Source of the DNA: Actinomycetota bacterium | GTDB lineage: Bacteria > Actinomycetota > Actinomycetes > S36-B12 > GCA-2699445 | Reading direction: 5' to 3' | NCBI GenBank assembly: GCA_029978705.1 | Contig: JAPOIY010000029.1 | Location: 1-32,467 of the forward strand | DNA length: 32,467 nucleotides | Shown: positions 1-7,190 of the stretch, piece by piece | Layout of the letters: every line of letters starts with the position of its first letter | Numbering within the stretch: the stretch's first letter is position 1 | Position numbers and translations under genes: made by a program | Notes under the pieces: generated by a model | Seen by the model: only the letters and a program-made list of their open reading frames with translations | Databases searched by the model: none | Told to the model about the DNA's origin: nothing

Positions 1-160
1 CCGCCTTCTTGGCCGGTGCCGCCTTCTTGGCCGGTGCCGCCTTCTTGGCCGGTGCCGCCTTCTTGGCCGGTGCCGCCTTCTTCGCGGGTGCCGCCTTCTT
101 GGCCGGTGCCGCCTTCTTGGCCGGTGCCGCCTTCTTCGCGGGGGCCGCCTTCTTGGCCGG
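1..160 (-). repeat. 18-bp tandem repeat coding for PAKKAA
   Basis: Units begin on the plus strand at 3, 21, 39, 57, 75, 93, 111, 129 and 147, exactly 18 bp apart, and the array continues off the left edge. Units at 75 and 129 carry the synonymous variant TTCTTCGCGGG instead of TTCTTGGCCGG. They are 54 bp apart, which suggests a three-unit block was duplicated. The length is likely to vary between strains. Confidence 0.95.
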
Positions 161-232
161 CGAACGGCGGCTCACTTTGCCTGCTGCGCCGGAGACGGCG
201 CGCCGCAGACCTCCGATTGCGCTCTTGGCCAT
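1..232 (-). CDS. Lys/Ala-rich PAKKAA-repeat protein, N-terminal part (cut by window edge)
   Basis: Reading the minus strand from ATG at 232 gives MAKSAIGGLRRAVSG, then about 10 residues rich in Gly, Lys and Arg, then PAKKAA hexapeptides to the window edge. An in-frame TGA at 253-251 lies upstream of the ATG, so the start is well bounded. The tail is strongly basic and low in complexity, as in histone H1-like actinobacterial proteins and in the N-terminal extensions of TraR/DksA zinc-finger proteins found near ileS in Streptomyces. The fold-defining part is outside the window, so the family cannot be named. Nucleic-acid binding is inferred from charge only. A good promoter (TTGATC-17-TAGAGT) lies upstream. 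Many repeat units differ only synonymously, which argues that the peptide is translated. Confidence 0.75.
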   Translation of the reverse strand, partial: MAKSAIGGLRRAVSGAAGKVSRRSPAKKAAPAKKAAPAKKAAPAKKAAPAKKAAPAKKAAPAKKAAPAKKAAPAKKA

Positions 233-273
233 GGCGGGCTCGTCTCTTGATCAATGAGTCGGACAGCGCGAGC

Positions 274-302
274 ACTCTAGGTCGCCGCCGCGGTCAGATC
301 AA
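274..302 (-). promoter_or_regulatory. Promoter of the Lys/Ala-rich gene
   Basis: The minus strand has TTGATC (302-297), a 17-nt spacer and TAGAGT (279-274), a good sigma70-type match for a high-GC genome. Predicted transcription start is near 267, about 35 nt before the ATG at 232. The rest of the 169-bp divergent spacer up to 401 holds the ribosome-binding site of the next gene. No convincing plus-strand promoter was found there, only an isolated TACTTT at 368-373. Confidence 0.5.
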
Positions 303-401
303 CCACCGACGCGGCCCCGGGGCCGTCGGATTCCGGTATTCGTCCTGCGTCCGGCTGCTGATTTCGTTACTTTCGCTAGCACCGCAGGCCAGGAGGCAAT
401 C

Positions 402-1628
402 GTGAAACTGCAGAGTTGGACCTACCTAGGACTCGCCGGTGTCGTGGGCGCGGCCACCCTGCTGCCCCTGACCGCGGCGAACTCCGCCCCGACGGCACCG
501 GCGGCCACAGCGACCGCGAAGTACTGCCCCAAGGCGGTGGCACACCGCGGCGGCGAGGGTGACGTCACGAACGCCAACGAGAACTCCATGGGCGCTTTCA
601 ACCGGGCCGCCAACATCGGCGTCGACGTCATGGAGACCGACGTGTGGTTCACCAAGGACAAGGTCCCCGTGATCATGCATGACGCCACCCTGGACCGGAC
701 CACCGACGCCAAGGGCAACGTGAGCGACTACACGTGGGCCCAGCTCAAGCACGGGGTCCGCCTCAACAACGGTGAGCGCATCCCGTCGCTGCACGAGGCG
801 CTGGCCTACTTCGCCTTCCGTGACGTCCCGTCGTTCATCGAGTACAAGGACGCCGACGACCCGCAGTTGTACCGCATCTACCTGCGCACCATGAAGGACT
901 ACGGCGTCGACGCGTGGGCGGCCGGGTTCTCCGCCGACATGCTCGAGTGGATGCACGCCCACGACAAGAACCGCGACCTGATGTGGTTCGGCCTGCGCAG
1001 CGGGTCCATCCCCATCCCGACCACGCCCGCGGACGTGCCGTCGGGCGCGCAACCGGGGCTGATCAACGTCCTGCTGTCGAAGGAGACGGTGGCCTCGTTC
1101 ACGGACGCGGGCTACAAGATGAACGTCTGGTACAACACTAACACCAAGGGCGACAACCCCACCGGAACCCCGGGCGTCCCCGGCGACAAGGGCTGGGCGA
1201 CCATGACGCAGGCCGGGGTGCACTGGATGTCGACGGACTATCCGGACCACTACAAGGAGTGGACCATCAAGACGGGCCTGTGCCAGGAGCGGCCGGCCAA
1301 GCAGTCCATCCAGGACTGCCTCACCCTTCCCCACAAGATGAAGCGGGGCACGACCTACACGATCCTCCCGCAGGGCTGCATGACGAGCGCCGAGAAGAAG
1401 ATCTCGGTGAAGGTCTCCGCGAACAAGAGCACCGCCGTCATGAAGCGGCAGCAGGGGGCGACGCTGCTGAAGGTGAAGAACGCGGGCGGGAAGGTCACCC
1501 TCCGCTACCAGGCGCCGCACCGTATCTGGACCACCGGGAACGGCAACAGCTGGGAGTCGTACACGTCCTACCGGAAGTCCCGGACGTACCACGTCAAGGG
1601 CTCCGGGGGCACCCACGGCAAAGGCTGA
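402..1628 (+). CDS. Secreted glycerophosphodiester phosphodiesterase family protein
   Basis: The 408-residue product starts at GTG 402, five nt after a perfect AGGAGG (391-396). Residues 1-28 form a signal peptide (hydrophobic core about 8-24, Ala-rich end), so it is exported. Residues 45-285 are a GDPD TIM-barrel: HRG at 48-50, ENSMGAF at 60-66 (the PENTxxAF element without its Pro), E78 and D80 in METDVWF, and H93 in VIMHDATLDRTTD. These correspond to the catalytic and metal-binding residues of the family, which cleaves glycerophosphodiesters to glycerol-3-phosphate and an alcohol. Residues about 290-408 are a Lys-rich, beta-strand-like tail with Cys308 and Cys326 region cysteines, perhaps wall or polyanion binding. 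The gene stands between the repeat-protein gene and ileS with no obvious functional link. Substrate, and whether it cuts teichoic acid or lipid-derived diesters, is unknown. Confidence 0.88.
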   Translation: MKLQSWTYLGLAGVVGAATLLPLTAANSAPTAPAATATAKYCPKAVAHRGGEGDVTNANENSMGAFNRAANIGVDVMETDVWFTKDKVPVIMHDATLDRTTDAKGNVSDYTWAQLKHGVRLNNGERIPSLHEALAYFAFRDVPSFIEYKDADDPQLYRIYLRTMKDYGVDAWAAGFSADMLEWMHAHDKNRDLMWFGLRSGSIPIPTTPADVPSGAQPGLINVLLSKETVASFTDAGYKMNVWYNTNTKGDNPTGTPGVPGDKGWATMTQAGVHWMSTDYPDHYKEWTIKTGLCQERPAKQSIQDCLTLPHKMKRGTTYTILPQGCMTSAEKKISVKVSANKSTAVMKRQQGATLLKVKNAGGKVTLRYQAPHRIWTTGNGNSWESYTSYRKSRTYHVKGSGGTHGKG

Positions 1629-1644
1629 CGGGAACCGCCTGCGT

Positions 1645-1764
1645 TACGCTGTCCCCGGACCGCACGACGTCGCAGGGGACGCGCGGGCCGCCACCAAGGA
1701 CTGATCAGCGACCGGAGCAGGTGGGAGTCCGGCAGTCCATCGTGACCGTCCGACTGGAGCACCG
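1645..1764 (+). promoter_or_regulatory. ileS upstream region: -10 element and structured leader
   Basis: A TACGCT -10-like hexamer (1645-1650) is followed by GTCCCC (1651-1656) pairing with GGGGAC (1675-1680). A second stem pairs GGACTG (1698-1703) with CAGTCC (1733-1738) and CCGGA (1712-1716) with TCCGG (1728-1732), giving 11 bp interrupted only by the 5'-side bulge ATCAGCGA. CAGTC (1733-1737) can instead pair with GACTG (1752-1756), which overlaps the GGAG ribosome-binding site (1756-1759). The two pairings exclude each other, so this could be a translational switch. No T-box core (TGGNACC) is present, and no -35 match was found. Confidence 0.4.
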
Positions 1765-4700
1765 ATGTATCGCGAGGTACCCCCCCGGATCGACGACGCC
1801 GCCGCGATGGAGGAACAGATCATCGCGTGGTGGCGCGACCGGGACGTCTTCCGCCGCAGCCTCGCCCAGCGGGCCGACGCCCCCCGGTGGGTGTTCTACG
1901 AGGGCCCACCCACGGCCAACGGCAGCCCCGGCACCCACCACATCGAGGCCCGGGTCTTCAAGGACGTCTTCCCGCGGCACCGGACGATGAAGGGACATCT
2001 CGTGCCGCGGCAGGCCGGCTGGGACTGCCACGGCCTGCCCGTCGAACTGGCGGTGGAGAAGGAGCTCGGTTTCACCGGTAAGCAGGACATCGAGGCGTTC
2101 GGGGTCGCCGAGTTCAACGAGAAGTGCCGTGAGTCCGTCCTGCGCCATGTCGACCAGTTCGCCGCCCTCACCGAACGGATGGGCTACTGGGTGGACATGG
2201 ACTCCGCCTACTGGACCATGGACCCCCGCTATGTCGAGTCGGTGTGGTGGTCGCTGAAGCAGATCTTCGACAAGGGCCTGCTCGCCCAGGACCACCGGGT
2301 GAGCCCCTACTGCCCCCGGTGCGGCACGGGGCTGTCGGACCACGAGATCGCGCAGGGCTACGAGGATGTGGTCGACCCCTCCGTCTACGTACGGTTCCCC
2401 GTGGCGGGCGGCGACCTCGCGGACCGGTTCCCGGGCCTCGCCCTGTTGGTGTGGACCACGACCCCGTGGACCCTGGTGTCCAACGTCGCCGTCGCCGCGC
2501 AGCCGGCGGCCACCTACCAGGTGGTGCGCACCGGCGACGAGACCCTGCTCCTGGCAGCGGAGCGGGTCGCGGACGTGCTGGGCGACGCCGACTGGGAGGT
2601 CCTGGCCGAGGTGCCCGGAGCCGAGTTGGAGTACCTGCCCTACCAGGCGCCGTTCGACCTGGTGTCCGTCGCCGACGCGCACTTCGTGATCGACGGCGAC
2701 TACGTGACCACGGACGACGGCACCGGGCTGGTCCACATCGCGCCCGCCTTCGGGGCCGACGACCTGGCGGCGGCCCGCGGCTACGGCCTCCCGATGGTGA
2801 ACCCGGTGGGCGCTGACGGCACCTTCGCCGCCGACGTTCCCCTCGTCGGAGGCCTGTTCTTCAAGAAGGCCGACGAGCCCCTGATCGCGGACCTGGACCT
2901 GCGCGGGCTGCTCTTCCGGCACGAACCCTACGAACACGCGTACCCCCACTGCTGGCGCTGCCACACCCCGCTCATCTACTACGCCCAGCCGTCCTGGTTC
3001 ATCCGCACGACTGCCCGCAAGGATGACCTGCTGGCCCAGAACGAGGACACCCACTGGTTCCCGCCGACGACCCAGTGGGGCCGGTACGGCGACTGGCTGC
3101 GCAACAACATCGACTGGGCCCTCAGCCGCGACCGCTTCTGGGGTACTCCCCTGCCGATCTGGCGCTGCCCGGCCGACCACCTCACCGCGGTCGGGTCGTT
3201 GGCGGAGCTGTCCCGCGCCGCCGGACGGGACCTGTCCGGACTGGACCCCCACCGCCCCTTCGTCGATGACGTGACGATCCCGTGCCCGGACTGCGGCGAC
3301 ACCGCCACCCGCGTCCCCGAGGTGATCGACTGCTGGTACGACTCCGGGGCGATGCCCTTCGCGCAGTACGGGTACCCGCACACCGGCGAGGCCGAGTTCA
3401 CCGAGAACTACCCGGCCGACTTCATCTGCGAGGCGATCGACCAGACCCGCGGCTGGTTCTACACGTTGATGGCGGTGGGCACCCTCGTGTTCGACCGTTC
3501 CAGCTACCGCAACGTCCTGTGCCTGGGCCACATCCTCGACGAGGAGGGCCGCAAGATGAGCAAACACCTCGGTAATGTCCTCGACCCCATGCAGTTGATG
3601 GCCGAACACGGCGCCGACTCGGTGCGTTGGTTCATGCTGGCCAGCGGCTCTCCCTGGCAGGCCCGTCGGGTCGGCCACCAGGCGATCGCGGAGGTCTGGC
3701 GCAAGGTCCTGGCGACCTACTGGAGCACGGTGGCCTTCCAGGTCCTGTACGCCCGGGCCGCACAGTGGGAGGCGGGTGAGCTCACCGCGTCCGACCACGT
3801 CATGGACCGGTGGGCGCTGTCCCGGGCCCACCACACGGTGGCGGCCGTCGACGACCTGCTGGAACGGTTCGACTCCCAGGGTGCGGGACGCGAGCTCGCA
3901 TCGTTCATCGACGACCTGTCGAACTGGTACGTGCGCCGGTCGCGGCGCCGGTTCTGGGACGGCGACCCGGCCGCCCTGAGCACGCTGCACGAGTGCCTCC
4001 GGCTGCTGACCCTCGCCATGGCCCCGGTGACGCCGTTCATCACCGAGCGGGTGTGGCAGGACCTCTTCGCCGCCGACGGCCCCGAGTCGGTACACCTGGC
4101 CGACTGGCCCACCGTCGCCGACAGCGCCCGCGACCCGGGACTCGAGGAGCAGATGGCCCTCGTGCGGCGCCTCGTCGACCTCGGGCGCACGGCCCGCGGT
4201 GAGGCCGCCATCGGCACCCGGCAGCCGCTGGCCGAGGCTCTCGTGGCGGCCCCCGGCTGGTCGGATCTGGGGCCGGACCTGCGGGCCCTCGTCGCCGAGG
4301 AGTTGAACTGCCACCGGGTCGAGTCGCTGGCGGGCAGCGGGGACGGTCTGGTGGAGGTCTCCGTGAAACCCAACTTCCGGTCCCTGGGCCGGCGCTACGG
4401 CAACCGCACCCCCGAGGTGGCCCGCATCATCGCGGAGACCGATCCGGAGGACCTCGTGGCCCGGCTGCGCTCCGCGGCCGCCGAGGCGGAACTGCCCGGC
4501 GACGTGCGGATCGGCCCGGACGACGTGATCGTCACCGAGACCCCGCGGGAGGGCTGGGCCGTTGCGAGTCAGGACGGCGCCACCGTGGCCCTCGACCTGC
4601 ATCTCACCCCGGAACTGCTCCGGCTGGGGACCGCGCGGCAGGCGATCCGCGTCGTCCAGGACGCACGCAAGTCGTCCGGGTTCGACGTGAGCGACCGGAT

Positions 4701-4869
4701 CACGCTGCGCTGGGACGCCGCCGACCCCGAGGTCGCGCGCGCGTGGGAGGAGCACGGCGGGCTGATCGCGGCGGAGGTGCTGGCCACCGCCGTCGCCCGC
4801 GGCCCGGGCGCGGGGCCGGGCTTCACCGACAAGGACGACACGTTCCGGGTGTGGGTCGCCCGGGCGTGA
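1765..4869 (+). CDS. ileS: Isoleucyl-tRNA synthetase
   Basis: This class I aminoacyl-tRNA synthetase (1034 aa, cytoplasmic) charges tRNA-Ile. The HIGH element appears as PGTHHIEA (55-62), the form I recall for Streptomyces IleS. KMSKH is at 597-601. The CP1 editing insert lies between them and contains WTTTPWTLVSN and the DGTGLVHIAPAFG stretch of the editing site. Cysteine pairs (YCPRCG near 181-186, HCWRCH near 395-400, CPDCGD near 511-516) may bind zinc. The C-terminal part carries the helical anticodon-binding domain (NWYVRRSRRRFWDGD) and an accessory domain. Start ATG 1765 follows GGAG by 5 nt. The gene faces the dcw cluster and ends 3 nt from the end of yggT. In Streptomyces ileS neighbours the same cluster with divIVA between them. 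Here divIVA is absent. Confidence 0.97.
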   Translation: MYREVPPRIDDAAAMEEQIIAWWRDRDVFRRSLAQRADAPRWVFYEGPPTANGSPGTHHIEARVFKDVFPRHRTMKGHLVPRQAGWDCHGLPVELAVEKELGFTGKQDIEAFGVAEFNEKCRESVLRHVDQFAALTERMGYWVDMDSAYWTMDPRYVESVWWSLKQIFDKGLLAQDHRVSPYCPRCGTGLSDHEIAQGYEDVVDPSVYVRFPVAGGDLADRFPGLALLVWTTTPWTLVSNVAVAAQPAATYQVVRTGDETLLLAAERVADVLGDADWEVLAEVPGAELEYLPYQAPFDLVSVADAHFVIDGDYVTTDDGTGLVHIAPAFGADDLAAARGYGLPMVNPVGADGTFAADVPLVGGLFFKKADEPLIADLDLRGLLFRHEPYEHAYPHCWRCHTPLIYYAQPSWFIRTTARKDDLLAQNEDTHWFPPTTQWGRYGDWLRNNIDWALSRDRFWGTPLPIWRCPADHLTAVGSLAELSRAAGRDLSGLDPHRPFVDDVTIPCPDCGDTATRVPEVIDCWYDSGAMPFAQYGYPHTGEAEFTENYPADFICEAIDQTRGWFYTLMAVGTLVFDRSSYRNVLCLGHILDEEGRKMSKHLGNVLDPMQLMAEHGADSVRWFMLASGSPWQARRVGHQAIAEVWRKVLATYWSTVAFQVLYARAAQWEAGELTASDHVMDRWALSRAHHTVAAVDDLLERFDSQGAGRELASFIDDLSNWYVRRSRRRFWDGDPAALSTLHECLRLLTLAMAPVTPFITERVWQDLFAADGPESVHLADWPTVADSARDPGLEEQMALVRRLVDLGRTARGEAAIGTRQPLAEALVAAPGWSDLGPDLRALVAEELNCHRVESLAGSGDGLVEVSVKPNFRSLGRRYGNRTPEVARIIAETDPEDLVARLRSAAAEAELPGDVRIGPDDVIVTETPREGWAVASQDGATVALDLHLTPELLRLGTARQAIRVVQDARKSSGFDVSDRITLRWDAADPEVARAWEEHGGLIAAEVLATAVARGPGAGPGFTDKDDTFRVWVARA

Positions 4870-4872
4870 CGG

Positions 4873-5172
4873 TCAGCCGGCGGTGGCGGCGAGATTCGAC
4901 AGCACCGAGATGCCGACGCCGATGGCGAGGATGAGAACCAGGAACGACAGGTCCAGCGAGACCTGACCCAGCCGCAGCGGCGGGATGAATCGGCGCAGGA
5001 AGTTCAGGGGCGGATCCGTCACGGTGTAGATCGCCTCAGCGATCAGCAGCAGGACGCCCTTGGGCTGCCAGTCGCGGGAGAACACCTGCACCCAGTCCAG
5101 GACCAACCGGCCGATGAGGATGAGCCAGTAGATCCACAGGACGGTGGCGAGCAGCCCGAGGAAGGCCCCCAT
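4873..5172 (-). CDS. yggT: YggT family membrane protein
   Basis: A 99-residue integral membrane protein with a hydrophobic segment at about 3-25, the conserved RLVLDWVQ region, the TDPPLNFLRRFIPPLR loop (48-67) that defines the family, and a second hydrophobic segment at about 70-92. The start ATG at 5172 is 3 nt after the sepF stop, so the two are almost certainly co-translated. YggT proteins sit next to sepF and ftsZ in many Gram-positive bacteria and are thought to act in envelope or division processes, but no biochemical role is fixed. It is the last gene of the cluster. The usual next gene in actinobacteria, divIVA/wag31, is missing and convergent ileS follows. Confidence 0.92.
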   Translation of the reverse strand: MGAFLGLLATVLWIYWLILIGRLVLDWVQVFSRDWQPKGVLLLIAEAIYTVTDPPLNFLRRFIPPLRLGQVSLDLSFLVLILAIGVGISVLSNLAATAG

Positions 5173-5175
5173 CCG

Positions 5176-5673
5176 TCAGCTCTGGTTGAAGAAGCCGTCG
5201 CGCGCCTGCTGCACCGCCGGGGCGTCCCGGACGTCCACGTTGGCCGGCGACAGCAGGAAGACCTTCTGGGTGACCCGTTCGATGCTGCCGTGCATGGCGA
5301 ACACCAGACCGGCGGCGAAGTCGACGATCCGCTTGGCGTCCGAATCGGTCATCTCCGACAGGTTCATGATCACCGGAGCGCCGGCACGGTACTCCTCACC
5401 GATGCGGCGGGCATCGTTGTAGGACTTGGGGTGGATGGTGTGGATGGCGTACGGGTCCACGGACGGATCGGCGGCTGGGCTCGGGGCCGCCTCCCGCCGG
5501 TGCAGGGTGGCCACGCCGGCGGGGGCCGCCGCAGCGGGATCCGCCGCCCGCGGCATGGTCGTCGTGGGGGTGGGGTCGTGGTACCCGTACCCGGCGCCGG
5601 AAGCGCCCTCGTAGCCGGGGTCGTCCTCGACGAGGCCGAGGTACATACCCAGTCGCTTCATCGCCGTTGCCAT
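5176..5673 (-). CDS. sepF: Cell division protein SepF
   Basis: SepF (165 aa) anchors FtsZ filaments to the membrane at the septum. The N-terminal [17 protein letters not shown] is the typical amphipathic membrane-targeting helix. Residues 20-75 are a flexible linker rich in Pro, Ala and Gly. Residues 76-160 form the SepF core: [26 protein letters not shown], the [14 protein letters not shown] stretch and [10 protein letters not shown] 5673 is preferred over the in-frame ATG at 5661 because GAGGAG lies 5-7 nt upstream. That ribosome-binding site is part of a small hairpin carrying the ACUUCCCCG loop (see the leader entry). The gene lies 90 nt after yggS and 3 nt before yggT. Confidence 0.95.
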   Translation of the reverse strand: MATAMKRLGMYLGLVEDDPGYEGASGAGYGYHDPTPTTTMPRAADPAAAAPAGVATLHRREAAPSPAADPSVDPYAIHTIHPKSYNDARRIGEEYRAGAPVIMNLSEMTDSDAKRIVDFAAGLVFAMHGSIERVTQKVFLLSPANVDVRDAPAVQQARDGFFNQS

Positions 5674-5680
5674 ATCCGCT

Positions 5681-5700
5681 CCTCGATCGGGGAAGTGAGG
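5681..5700 (-). promoter_or_regulatory. sepF leader hairpin with ACUUCCCCG loop masking the ribosome-binding site
   Basis: In the RNA, CCUC (5700-5697) pairs with GAGG (5684-5681), and GAGG belongs to the GAGGAG ribosome-binding site of sepF. The loop begins with ACUUCCCCG (5696-5688), the same nonamer found in both tandem hairpins between mraZ and rsmH. An alternative fold pairs GGGGGUG (5713-5707) with CAC-UU-CCCC, which would release the ribosome-binding site. The 4-bp stem is weak on its own, so a bound factor may be needed. Function is inferred. Confidence 0.45.
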
Positions 5701-5713
5701 CGCTCGCACCCCC

Positions 5714-5743
5714 ACCGGCCGACCCCGCAAGGGGACTGCCGGT
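5714..5743 (-). other. Hairpin in the yggS-sepF spacer
   Basis: ACCGGC (5714-5719) and GCCGGT (5738-5743) form a perfect 6-bp outer stem. CCCC (5723-5726) and GGGG (5731-5734) form the inner stem around a 4-nt loop, with a symmetric 3-by-3 internal loop between them. There is no U-tract, so an RNA processing or stabilising element is as likely as a terminator. Confidence 0.4.
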
Positions 5744-5763
5744 CGGGAACCCGCACTCCGACG

Positions 5764-6459
5764 TTACCTGACATCCGGCCGCCTCCCGAGCACCGCGCTG
5801 CCGACACGCACGTGTGTCGCGCCGGCGGCGATGGCCTCCTCGAGGTCGCCGCTCATTCCCGCCGACAGCCACGTGGCGTCCGGGAACTCCGTGAGGACCT
5901 GCTGCCGGAGCGGGGCGAGCCGGGCGAACGCCGCGGCCGGGTCCTCCCCCAGGGGCGCGACAGCCATCAGCCCGGCCAGCCGCAGCCGCTCGCTGGCGGC
6001 CACCGCGCGGGCCACCGCCAGCACGTCGCCGGGGTCCGCCCCACCCCGACCGGGGTCGCCGTGCAGGGACACCTGGACGAGCGCGTCGAGGTAGCGGTCC
6101 TCCCGCTGCGCGGCCCGGTCCAGGGCCGCCACGAGGGACACCCGGTCGACCGAGTGCACGACGTCGGCGTAACTCACCACGGAGGCCGCCTTGTTGCGCT
6201 GCAGCTGCCCGACGAAGTGCCACACGAGGTCCAGGTCGGCCAGATCGGCGGCCTTGACCGACGCCTCCTGGTCGCGGTTCTCGCCCACGTTGCGCACCCC
6301 CAGGTCGGCGAGCAGCCGCACGTCCGACTCGGGCCACGTCTTGGTCACCACGACGGTGGTCACCTCAGCGGGGTCGCGGCCGCACCCGCGGCACGCGGCG
6401 GCGATCCGTTCCTGCACGACCGCCAGGTTGTCGGCCAGCTCGTCGCGGCGGCCCGTCAC
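5764..6459 (-). CDS. yggS: YggS/PROSC family PLP-binding protein
   Basis: This 231-residue cytoplasmic protein is the alanine racemase-fold PLP carrier that buffers pyridoxal phosphate and influences amino-acid balance. It has no known enzymatic reaction of its own. K40 in VVVTKTWP is the expected PLP lysine. Other family elements are GVRNVGENRDQEASVKA, WHFVGQLQRNK, HSVDR, LAGLMAVAP, LSAGMSGDLEEAIAAGATHVRVGSAVLG. GTG 6459 overlaps the pgeF stop by 4 nt (GTGA), so translation is likely coupled. The place between pgeF and sepF is the standard actinobacterial order. Confidence 0.95.
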   Translation of the reverse strand: MTGRRDELADNLAVVQERIAAACRGCGRDPAEVTTVVVTKTWPESDVRLLADLGVRNVGENRDQEASVKAADLADLDLVWHFVGQLQRNKAASVVSYADVVHSVDRVSLVAALDRAAQREDRYLDALVQVSLHGDPGRGGADPGDVLAVARAVAASERLRLAGLMAVAPLGEDPAAAFARLAPLRQQVLTEFPDATWLSAGMSGDLEEAIAAGATHVRVGSAVLGRRPDVR

Positions 6460-7190
6460 GAGCCGGCCCCGGGCAGGCGCACGACGATGCCCTGGCGACC
6501 CGTGACACCGTCGCGTCGGTAGGAGAACAGGTCGGGAGACTCGGCGGTGCAGGAGTCGTCGGCGGTGATGTCGGTGACCCCGGACCGGCGCAGCTGCAGC
6601 GTGACCCCGCGGTGCAGGGCGACCCCGGGGGTGCCCGACCGGGTGGTGGCCGCCGCGTCGGGCGCGGCGCGCGCCACCTCGTCCCGCACCGCGTCGGAGA
6701 CCTCGTAGCAGTCGGGGCAGATGGCCGGCCCCAGGTGGGCGCGGATCCCCGGCGCCGCGGCGCCGGCCGCCACCATGGCGGCGACCGCGGCCCCGGCGGC
6801 GTCGGCGGCCACCCCGCGCCACCCGGAGTGGACCGCTGCGACGACCCCGCTGCCGGGATCGCACAGGGCCAGGGGCACGCAGTCGGCGGCGAGCGCCATC
6901 AGGGCGACCGCGGGATCGGTCGTGACCAGGATGTCGCCGGGCGGCGGCGGGCCGGGGGCCGTGACGCGGTGGGCGGTCCGACCGTGTTCGGCCATCATGA
7001 CCACCAGGTCCGCTCCGGTCAGCCCGACGAGGCCGGCCGCCCGCTCCCGGTTGGCCGCGACCGCGGCCGGGTCGTCGCCGACGTGGTCGGCGAGGTTCAG
7101 CGAACGGTACGGGCCGTCGCTGACCCCGCCGGACCGGCCGGTCACCCGGAACCAGGATCCGGTGGGCGCCGGGGCGCCCTCCGGGTTCAC
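6456..7190 (-). CDS. pgeF: PgeF/YfiH (laccase-domain) purine nucleoside/peptidoglycan editing factor
   Basis: A 244-residue protein of the DUF152/LACC1 family. The zinc and active-site residues are visible as H69 (MAEHG), C104 ([11 protein letters not shown]) and H121 (HSGWRG), followed by [12 protein letters not shown]. coli PgeF is reported to prevent misincorporation of Ser into the peptidoglycan stem peptide. Homologues cleave purine nucleosides. Which activity matters here cannot be told. GTG 7190 overlaps the ftsZ stop by 4 nt (GTGA). The gene is flanked by ftsZ and yggS as in other actinobacteria. Confidence 0.93.
   Translation of the reverse strand: MNPEGAPAPTGSWFRVTGRSGGVSDGPYRSLNLADHVGDDPAAVAANRERAAGLVGLTGADLVVMMAEHGRTAHRVTAPGPPPPGDILVTTDPAVALMALAADCVPLALCDPGSGVVAAVHSGWRGVAADAAGAAVAAMVAAGAAAPGIRAHLGPAICPDCYEVSDAVRDEVARAAPDAAATTRSGTPGVALHRGVTLQLRRSGVTDITADDSCTAESPDLFSYRRDGVTGRQGIVVRLPGAGS

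Noticed and set aside
1-160. CRISPR-like array
   Set aside because: The 18-bp units are contiguous without spacers and encode a regular peptide.
9-405. Plus-strand reading frames rich in AGAAFL or PPSWPV repeats
   Set aside because: They are antisense to the PAKKAA repeat. Only the minus strand has a clear start, promoter and a biologically common composition.
1629-1764. T-box riboswitch in front of ileS
   Set aside because: No TGGNACC core. GTGGGAGTCC at 1721-1730 is only a loose resemblance, and the ATC bulge is on the 5' side, not where a specifier should be.
1705-4755. 1016-codon minus-strand frame opposite ileS
   Set aside because: High-GC shadow of ileS: Arg/Gly/Val-rich, no family motif, while ileS is certain.
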